From CAWIJK01 sp963836375 (GTDB taxonomy: Bacteria; Actinomycetota; Acidimicrobiia; Acidimicrobiales; RAAP-2): 64,000 nt of DNA. The notes beneath the pieces were generated by a model. It saw nothing but the letters and a program-made list of their open reading frames with translations, ran no database searches and had not been told where the DNA came from. Positions 58,503 to 64,000 of this stretch are shown in pieces. Every line of letters begins with the position of its first letter. The first letter of the stretch is position 1. The translations under genes and the position numbers were made by a program. Location: the NCBI GenBank assembly GCA_963836375.1, contig CAWIJK010000002.1, positions 1,364,001 through 1,428,000 of the forward strand, written 5' to 3'.

Positions 58503-59501
58503 GTGCTCTTCGCGGTCATCGTTCTCGCCGCCGGGTTCGGGCTCGTCAACGGCATCCACGACGCCGGGAACGCCATCGCCGCGCCGATCGTCACCCGGGC
58601 CATGCGACCCGGACCGGCCATCGTCTTGGCGTCGGTCTTCCACGTGCTCGGCGCGCTCGTGGTGGGGACCGCCGTGGCCGTCACCGTGGCCGGGATCATC
58701 GCCGTCCCGACCGACCAGGTCCTCGCCGTGGTGGGCGCCGCCCTCCTGGGCGCCCTCGTCTGGAACGTGGCCACCTTGTGGTGGGGGCTCCCGTGCAGTT
58801 CGGGCCACTGCCTGGTCGGGGCCCTCGCCGGCGCGGCGCTGGCCGAGGGCGGCGCCAGCGCGGTGAACTGGGGAGGGCTGCACGGGCTGCGGCCGGTGGG
58901 TGTCATCGGGTCCCTCCTCTGGCTCCTGTTCTCGACCGTGGTCGCCGTGCCCCTGGCCTGGGTGGCCATCCGGGGCTCGAGGCGGGCCCTGCGCCGGGCC
59001 ACCAGGACCGTCGGGCCGACGATCCGTCGGGGGGAGTTGGTCACCACGGCCGGGCTGGCCTTCGCCCACGGGTCCAACGACGCCCAGAAGACGATGGGCT
59101 TGATCACCCTCGCCCTGGTGGCCGGAGGCCGGCTCAGCCACTTCGCGGTGCCCCTGTGGGTGGTGCTGTTGTCGGCGCTGGTGCTGACCCTCGGGACCGC
59201 CCTGGGCGGTTGGCGGGTGGTGCGGACGCTCGGGCGCCGGATCTACCCGCTCGGGGCGCTCCAGGGCCTGGCCAGCCAGGGCTCGGCCGGGGTGATCGTC
59301 CTCGCCGCCTCGGTGCTCGGCGCCCCGATCAGCACCACCGACGTGGTGGCCCCGGCCGTGGTGGGTGTCGGGGTGGGCGAGCGCTGGCACCACGTACGGT
59401 GGGCGGTCGTGCGCGAGATCGCCCTGGCCTGGGCGGTGACCCTGCCGGTCAGCGCCGCCCTGGCGGCGCTGACCCTACCGCTGTGGAGGTGGATCGCATG
59501 A
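58503..59501 (+). CDS. PiT-family inorganic phosphate transporter
   Basis: 332 residues from GTG 58503 (GAGG upstream; GTG 58440 is an alternative). The diagnostic repeats are GLVNGIHDAGNAIAAPIVTRAM near the start and AFAHGSNDAQKTMGLITLAL in the second half, with PCSSGHCLVGALAGAALAEGG and STTDVVAPAVVGVGVGERWHHVRW. It imports phosphate (or metal-phosphate) driven by a cation gradient. About ten helices. ATGA overlap with the DUF47 gene downstream marks a two-gene operon, the usual Pit-accessory arrangement. Confidence 0.93.
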   Translation: MLFAVIVLAAGFGLVNGIHDAGNAIAAPIVTRAMRPGPAIVLASVFHVLGALVVGTAVAVTVAGIIAVPTDQVLAVVGAALLGALVWNVATLWWGLPCSSGHCLVGALAGAALAEGGASAVNWGGLHGLRPVGVIGSLLWLLFSTVVAVPLAWVAIRGSRRALRRATRTVGPTIRRGELVTTAGLAFAHGSNDAQKTMGLITLALVAGGRLSHFAVPLWVVLLSALVLTLGTALGGWRVVRTLGRRIYPLGALQGLASQGSAGVIVLAASVLGAPISTTDVVAPAVVGVGVGERWHHVRWAVVREIALAWAVTLPVSAALAALTLPLWRWIA

Positions 59502-60103
59502 GCCCGTGGTTCCTGCCCAAGTCGACCGACATCCTCGCCCTGCTGGGCCGCCAGGCCGACGTGACCACCGCCGGGATGGACGCCTTCGTCCGGTGGTCGG
59601 CCGGCGATCTGGACCAGCAGGCCGCGGTCCGGGCCCGCGAGCACGAGGCCGACACCGCCCGGCGCGAGCTGATCACCGCGGTGCGCACGACCTTCATCAA
59701 CCCCATCAGCCCCGAGGACATCTTCGAGTTCTCAGAACGCCTCGACACCATCTTGAACTCGGCCAAGAACGTCGTGCGCGAGGCCGAGGTCCTGGCCATG
59801 GTGCCCGATGCCGCCATGGCCGAAATGGCCGACCACATCGGCCAGGCGGTGCATGACCTCGGCCGGGCGGTGCCGGCCCTGGGAGCCAAGTCCGACACGG
59901 CGACCGACGCGGCCGACGCGGCGATCCACCGCCAGCGCAAGGTCGAGCACGTCTACCGGCGGGCCATGTCCAGGCTGCTGGAGGACGAAGAGATCCGGGA
60001 GGTCACCGGCCGGCGCGAGCTGTACCGCCGCTACGCACGGATGGGCGACCACGTCGTGTCGGCGGCCGACCGGATCTGGTACGCCGTAGTCAAGCAGTCG
60101 TGA
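59498..60103 (+). CDS. DUF47 / PhoU-like Pit accessory protein
   Basis: 201 residues. ATG 59498 overlaps the transporter stop. Helical PhoU-like domain: LALLGRQADVTTAGMDAFVRW, AAVRAREHEADTARRELITA, TFINPISPEDIFEFSERLDTILNSAKNVVREAEV. The E/D-xx-E/D pairs that bind metal clusters in PhoU are present. It is thought to gate the PiT transporter or signal phosphate status. Convergent with the gene ending at 60116. Confidence 0.92.
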   Translation: MSPWFLPKSTDILALLGRQADVTTAGMDAFVRWSAGDLDQQAAVRAREHEADTARRELITAVRTTFINPISPEDIFEFSERLDTILNSAKNVVREAEVLAMVPDAAMAEMADHIGQAVHDLGRAVPALGAKSDTATDAADAAIHRQRKVEHVYRRAMSRLLEDEEIREVTGRRELYRRYARMGDHVVSAADRIWYAVVKQS

Positions 60104-60115
60104 CCGAGCAGCCGT

Positions 60116-60790
60116 TCAGGTGGTGCACGACACCCGGGCGTCGTCGGCGGTCCCGGCGAACGCGGGGCGGTCCAGCGGCACCGACACCTGGGCCCTGACC
60201 TCCTCGCCCGCCGGGAGGGGCTGGGCGGCACGGGCCCGCACCAACCCGAGGGTCTGCCCGTCGCGCACGACCAATACCGTGCACGACGCCGTGACCGGGT
60301 TGGAGCCGGTGTTGGCCAGGGTGAACGTCACCTGTTCGAGGTCCGCTGCGGCCGGCCGGCCGGGAACCGGCCCGACCGAGCCCACCGCGCTCTGGACCGC
60401 CGGGCCGCCGCCCGACCCGAGGAGGATCCCGACCCAGGTGCTCACGCTGGCGAGCACGAGGGCCAGGGCGACGACCAGGCCCACCACCCGTACCCACCGG
60501 GGTCGGCGACGACGGCCGGTCGGCTCGTCGTCGAAGTCGTCGTCGAAGCCACCGCCGGGCCCGGGCGGGCGCGCCACCCCGACCGGTGCCAACCCGCGAC
60601 CGCCGCCCAGCGCCTCCCCCCGGTCGGCCACGAACCCGGGCCGGGGCGACCAGGGGTCCTCGCCGGCGGCCGGATCGCCCTCGGGTGTGCCGTCGGCATG
60701 GTGGCGCCGGCCGCCGTTGGTGTTGAACGGCGGCACGGGGAGCTCACCGGGGGCCATCCCCTCCTCGGGCTGCTCGGGGCCGGGCTCCAC
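60116..60790 (-). CDS. Membrane-anchored protein with extracytoplasmic Ig-like domain
   Basis: 224 residues from GTG 60790, six bases after TAGGGT. A Pro/Gly-rich acidic cytoplasmic stretch (about 1-95) is followed by one membrane helix (VVGLVVALALVLASVSTWVGILL). The extracytoplasmic domain has VTFTLANTGSNPVTASCTVLVVRDGQTLG and AQVSVPLDRPAF, a beta-sandwich resembling the FxLYD/Big-type folds. Function unknown. Not signal-cleaved. Confidence 0.65.
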   Translation of the reverse strand: MEPGPEQPEEGMAPGELPVPPFNTNGGRRHHADGTPEGDPAAGEDPWSPRPGFVADRGEALGGGRGLAPVGVARPPGPGGGFDDDFDDEPTGRRRRPRWVRVVGLVVALALVLASVSTWVGILLGSGGGPAVQSAVGSVGPVPGRPAAADLEQVTFTLANTGSNPVTASCTVLVVRDGQTLGLVRARAAQPLPAGEEVRAQVSVPLDRPAFAGTADDARVSCTT

Positions 60791-60857
60791 GGCCCGACCC
60801 TACCGGCGGCCCCGAGGTCCGGCCCCGGGTCCCGGGGTCGGATTCAGGTGTACCCGC

Positions 60858-61577
60858 TCAGGTACCCGGGACGTTGGGGATGCTGACCCCGCTCGGGATG
60901 GTGACCACCGATGCCCCCGACGGCAGGGCGAAGAGGGACGAGGGCACGCTGGTGGTGAAGCTCTTGAGGGTGATCGAGTTCCCGGCGCTCGACTCGTAGG
61001 AGAGGATGCCCTTGTTCTTCACCGCGCACCAGGTGCTCTTGTTGCTCGAGGAGGTGACCGTGACGCACGACGACGCCTGGCCGCCGTAGGTGCCCGAGGA
61101 CGTCGTGACCTTGACCCCCGAGACGTGGCTGGAAAGCTCACTCTCATAGGTTCCGAGCTCGCTGATGATGGTGTTGGGGCTGAAGAGCTCGGTCAACCCG
61201 GCCAGCGGGTTACCCCCGCTCGACGTCACACAGGTCTGGGAGCCCCCGGCGTTCGAGCAGTAGTACGTCTTGCTCCCGTTGCTGACCACGACACCGCTCG
61301 AGGCCTTGAAGTACGACTTGTTCCCCGACTGGGCGATGACCATGGACTGGTTGCCCGAGCCGTTCACGATGGCGTACGTCGCCTCGTAGGTGGTGTGCGA
61401 GGCGTTCTTCAGGGCCTTCTGCAGGTTGTTCAGGCCGGACGAACTGGCCGCACCGGCCGCACCGGCGAGGGCGAGGCTGCCGGCGACTGCGAGGGTGGCG
61501 CCACCGGCGAGCAGGGCGGCCAGCCGGCCTGAGGGGACGGCACGCCGGGAGGCGCTACGTGCTGCGACCTGATTCAT
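60858..61577 (-). CDS. Secreted protein of unknown function, Ser/Gly-rich
   Basis: 239 residues, ATG 61577 with AGGAGGAG upstream. The signal peptide is RRAVPSGRLAALLAGGATLAVAGSL, cleaved near AGAAS. The mature domain (NLQKALKNASHTTYEATYAIV, QSMVIAQSGNKSYFKASSG, YYCSNAGGSQTCVTSS, SCVTVTSSSNKSTWCAVKNKG) has four cysteines and alternating strands. It recalls LolA/LprG-type lipid-binding folds only loosely and is similar in style to the protein at 15906. Confidence 0.65.
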   Translation of the reverse strand: MNQVAARSASRRAVPSGRLAALLAGGATLAVAGSLALAGAAGAASSSGLNNLQKALKNASHTTYEATYAIVNGSGNQSMVIAQSGNKSYFKASSGVVVSNGSKTYYCSNAGGSQTCVTSSGGNPLAGLTELFSPNTIISELGTYESELSSHVSGVKVTTSSGTYGGQASSCVTVTSSSNKSTWCAVKNKGILSYESSAGNSITLKSFTTSVPSSLFALPSGASVVTIPSGVSIPNVPGT

Positions 61578-61814
61578 TGGGACTCCTCCTCGGAGATCGA
61601 AACAACCGGGCGCAACCCTAGTTGGAACTCGGCCGACGGGCCTGGACCAGGCCGGCGGCGGCGGGCCCGGGGGACGGGGCCGGGCGGGCTGCTCGGGTGG
61701 TGGCCGTCGGGTCAACCCGGCCTCCCCGCGCCGGTGGGCCGCCCCAACTCGTGCCCGGACACGATGATTGCACTCCAAGTGGTGGTACCGGCCGCGGCGT
61801 CGTAGCCTGGGCCC

Positions 61815-61844
61815 ATGGGTGAGACCCCAGTTGGAGCGCGGTGA
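61815..61844 (+). other. Possible leaderless 9-codon upstream ORF coupled to the sulfatase
   Basis: ATG 61815 is six bases after TAGCCT (61803-61808). It reads MGETPVGAR, and its TGA overlaps the sulfatase start codon GTG 61841 (GTGA). GGAG also lies before that GTG, so both coupling and direct initiation are possible. Confidence 0.4.
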
Positions 61845-64000
61845 GCCCGGCCCAGCGCATCGGCATGTCGGGGGCCGAGTCCACCCCCCGCATGCCCGAG
61901 GACCCCAGGCCGCGCGCCGGTGCGCCCAACGTGGTGGCCATCGTCCTCGACGACACCGGCTTCGGGCACCTGGGGAGCTTCGGCTCGGACATCGCCACCC
62001 CCCACATGGACCGCCTGGCCGCCGGGGGCCTGCGCTACAACCGCTTCCACGTCACCGCGCTCTGCTCGCCCACCCGGGCCTCGTTCCTGACCGGCCGCAA
62101 CCACCACGCGGTCGGGATGGGCTTTCTGACCGACATCCCCATGGGCTATCCCGGCTACACCTCGCGCATCCCCAAGTCGGCGGCCACCGTGGCCCGGATC
62201 CTGCGCGACAGCGGCTACAACACGATGGCCGTCGGCAAGTGGCACCTGGTGCCCCGCTTCCAGCGCTCGGCCGCCGGGCCCTTCGACCTGTGGCCCCTCG
62301 GTCTGGGCTTCGAGCACTACTACGGCTTCCTCCACGGCGACGCCAACCACTGGAGCCCGAACCTGATCGAGGACAACCACCACGTCGAGCCCCCGGCACG
62401 CCCCGAGGACGGCTACCACCTGACCGAGGACCTAGCCGACCGGGCCATCGGCTACGTCTTGGACCAGCAGCAGGCCGCGCCGGGCAAGCCCTTCTTCTTG
62501 TACCTGGCCCTGGGCGCCATGCACGCGCCGCACCACGTGGCCCACGAATGGGTCGAGCCCTACCGCGGGTCGTTCGACCAGGGCTGGGACGCGTGGCGCG
62601 ACGAGCTGTTCGCCCGCCAGGTGGCCAGCGGGGTGGTGCCCGAGGGCACCGTGCTCACCCCCCGCCCGAGCTGGGTGCAGGCCTGGGACGACCTCGACGC
62701 CGAGGAGCGCCGGATGCACGCCCGCCAGCAGGAGGTCTTCGCCGGCTTCCTCACCCACACCGACGCCCAGATCGGTCGCCTCCTCGGCTTCCTGGACGAG
62801 ACCGGCCAGCTCGACAACACCATCGTCGTGGTGTTCTCCGACAACGGGGCCAGCGCCGAGGGGGGCCGGCTCGGGAGCGTCAACGAGCACCGCTTCACCG
62901 CCCGCATCCCCGAGTCCAAGGCCGACAACCTCGCCGCCTTGGACGAGTGGGGCGGGTTCGGGACCTACAACCACTACTCGTGGGCCTGGGCCTGGGCCGG
63001 GAACACGCCGATGCGGCTGTGGAAGCGCTACACCTGGCTCGGGGGCACCCGGACCCCGCTCATCGTCCACTGGCCGGCGCGGATCAAGGGTGGCGGTGCG
63101 GTGCGCCCGCAATTCACCCATGCCATCGACCTCATGCCGACGGTGCTCGAGGTGGCGGGCGTCGAGGCGCCGGCGTCGGTCGACGGGGTGACCCAGCAAC
63201 CGATCGACGGGGCGAGCCTGGTCCCGACATTCGACGATCCGTGGGCGCCTGACCCGCGCCAGTCCCAGTACTTCGAGATGCTCGGCTCCCGCTCGATGTA
63301 CCACGCCGGGTGGAAGGCGACGACCGACCACATCGGGATGGGGGTGCTCGACGAAGAGGAGCTGGCCACCGGCAGTCGGGTCTTCGCCGACGACCACTGG
63401 GGGCTGTTCGACCTGCGACACGACTTCTCCGAGTCGACCGACGTGTCGGCCGAGCACCCCGAGATCGTGCGCCGGCTCACCGAGCTGTGGTTGGTCGAGG
63501 CGGGACGCAACCAGGTCCTGCCGGTGGAGGACTCGTTCACCGAGCGCATCCGGGCCCTGATCCCGCCCGCCTGGCCCCCGGGGCCGGACCGGACGTTCCT
63601 CCCCGGTGGCGGCCCGGTGTCCGACGAGTCGGTGCCGATGCTCTTCGGTGGGTTCCGGCTCACCGCGGTCGTCGACACCGCCGGGGGCACCGAGGTCCCC
63701 ACCGGGGTGCTGTGCGCCCTCGGGGACTGGAACGGCGGCTACGCCCTGTGGGCGGACGACGGGCGCCTGGTGTTCACCTTTCAGCGGGCGGGCGAGCTGC
63801 TCGAGGTGGTGGCCGACCGGCCGGTGCCCACCGGGGCCGTCGGGGCCGAGCTCGGGGTCTCCTACGAGCTCGGCCCCGACACCACGGGGAGCTTCACCCT
63901 GCTCCACGGCGACACCCCGGTCGGGACGACCCACTTCGACGGCATGCTCCCGATCGCCCTGCAGCACGGAGGGGCCGGCCTCCGCCTGGGCCACGACGCC
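61841..64000 (+). CDS. Arylsulfatase-family sulfatase (C-terminus cut by window edge)
   Basis: 720 codons are visible, still open at the end. VVAIVLDDTGFGHLGSFGSD supplies the metal Asp pair. CSPTR at 75-79 in TALCSPTRASFLTGRNHH is the formylglycine motif, AVGKWHL carries the Lys/His, and VVFSDNGASAEGG the second metal Asp/Asn. After the catalytic domain (to about 560) comes a C-terminal extension of at least 160 residues with beta-rich GGFRLTAVVDTAGG and LLHGDTPVGTTHFDG. It hydrolyses sulfate esters; no signal peptide is visible. The maturase gene is not in the window. Confidence 0.92.
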   Translation, partial: MSPAQRIGMSGAESTPRMPEDPRPRAGAPNVVAIVLDDTGFGHLGSFGSDIATPHMDRLAAGGLRYNRFHVTALCSPTRASFLTGRNHHAVGMGFLTDIPMGYPGYTSRIPKSAATVARILRDSGYNTMAVGKWHLVPRFQRSAAGPFDLWPLGLGFEHYYGFLHGDANHWSPNLIEDNHHVEPPARPEDGYHLTEDLADRAIGYVLDQQQAAPGKPFFLYLALGAMHAPHHVAHEWVEPYRGSFDQGWDAWRDELFARQVASGVVPEGTVLTPRPSWVQAWDDLDAEERRMHARQQEVFAGFLTHTDAQIGRLLGFLDETGQLDNTIVVVFSDNGASAEGGRLGSVNEHRFTARIPESKADNLAALDEWGGFGTYNHYSWAWAWAGNTPMRLWKRYTWLGGTRTPLIVHWPARIKGGGAVRPQFTHAIDLMPTVLEVAGVEAPASVDGVTQQPIDGASLVPTFDDPWAPDPRQSQYFEMLGSRSMYHAGWKATTDHIGMGVLDEEELATGSRVFADDHWGLFDLRHDFSESTDVSAEHPEIVRRLTELWLVEAGRNQVLPVEDSFTERIRALIPPAWPPGPDRTFLPGGGPVSDESVPMLFGGFRLTAVVDTAGGTEVPTGVLCALGDWNGGYALWADDGRLVFTFQRAGELLEVVADRPVPTGAVGAELGVSYELGPDTTGSFTLLHGDTPVGTTHFDGMLPIALQHGGAGLRLGHDA

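Noticed and set aside
1..64000. CRISPR arrays, insertion sequences, integrases, rRNA
   Set aside because: No regularly spaced identical repeats of CRISPR length, no transposase or recombinase motifs and no rRNA-like sequence were seen; the 12-16-bp arrays have no spacers.

Overview
The window is a high-GC (roughly 70% by eye) bacterial chromosome segment. Three things point to an actinobacterium, most likely of the class Acidimicrobiia: two F420-type luciferase-like oxidoreductases, a DUF2510 protein and mycobacterial-style acyl-CoA enzymes; a CSLREL beta-helix surface protein with C-terminal GYW/DGG repeats; and many leaderless starts, with TANNNT about 6 nt before ATG/GTG. The taxonomic call is inference. 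No rRNA, CRISPR array, IS element or prophage was seen. There is one tRNA (Lys, CTT).

Layout. 1-21 kb: a dense catabolic region with a branched-chain-type solute-binding protein, fused CoA-transferase, TetR regulator, three SDRs, NTF2-like protein, thioesterase II, AllA-like and RraA-like proteins, cupin, 2-hydroxyacid dehydrogenase, SRPBCC, ThuA, Zn-alcohol dehydrogenase, VOC protein, two LLM oxidoreductases, aldo/keto reductase, class II aldolase, RidA and an aldehyde dehydrogenase. 20.5-25.4 kb: secreted proteins (SGNH hydrolase, a nine-histidine peptide) and a GH38 alpha-mannosidase. 25.4-31.2 kb: a tightly overlapping minus-strand operon (hydantoinase B-like, acyl-CoA dehydrogenase, HMG-CoA-synthase-like/DUF35 fusion, thiolase). 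31.6-37.5 kb: a large CSLREL/beta-helix protein, TenA/PqqC-like protein, D-threonine-aldolase-like enzyme and RpiB. 37.5-46 kb: two acyl-CoA synthetases, DUF35 + thiolase, an acyl-CoA dehydrogenase and a single-chain EtfB-EtfA fusion. 46.2-49.7 kb: tRNA-Lys, a low-GC acetyltransferase, and PadR plus a DrrAB-type ABC exporter. 49.7-64 kb: PstS-like secreted protein, DUF899, DUF2510, amidohydrolase, CapA-like phosphatase, MprF-like membrane protein with a lipoprotein, PiT/DUF47 phosphate uptake pair, two secreted or membrane unknowns and a sulfatase cut by the window end.

How they work together. The main discovery is a shared inverted repeat, TGAC-N6-GTCA (best copy TGACACCGGTGTCA). I found it nine times, always in intergenic DNA upstream of genes: binding protein, CoA-transferase/TetR, AllA-like/cupin, Zn-ADH operon, aldolase/SDR, hydantoinase B/acyl-CoA dehydrogenase/thiolase operon, acyl-CoA synthetase/DUF35-thiolase, acyl-CoA dehydrogenase and amidohydrolase. 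This looks like a TetR-controlled regulon for uptake, CoA activation, beta-oxidation and thiolysis of an unidentified substrate. The TetR gene at 3199 lies beside one copy and is the obvious candidate regulator.

Other unusual signals: short leaderless upstream ORFs that end on the start codon of the next gene (four cases), 12-16 bp tandem repeats sharing CCGTC/GTCGGG in four leader regions, and four single-G insertions that break three otherwise intact genes, which look more like sequence errors than decay.
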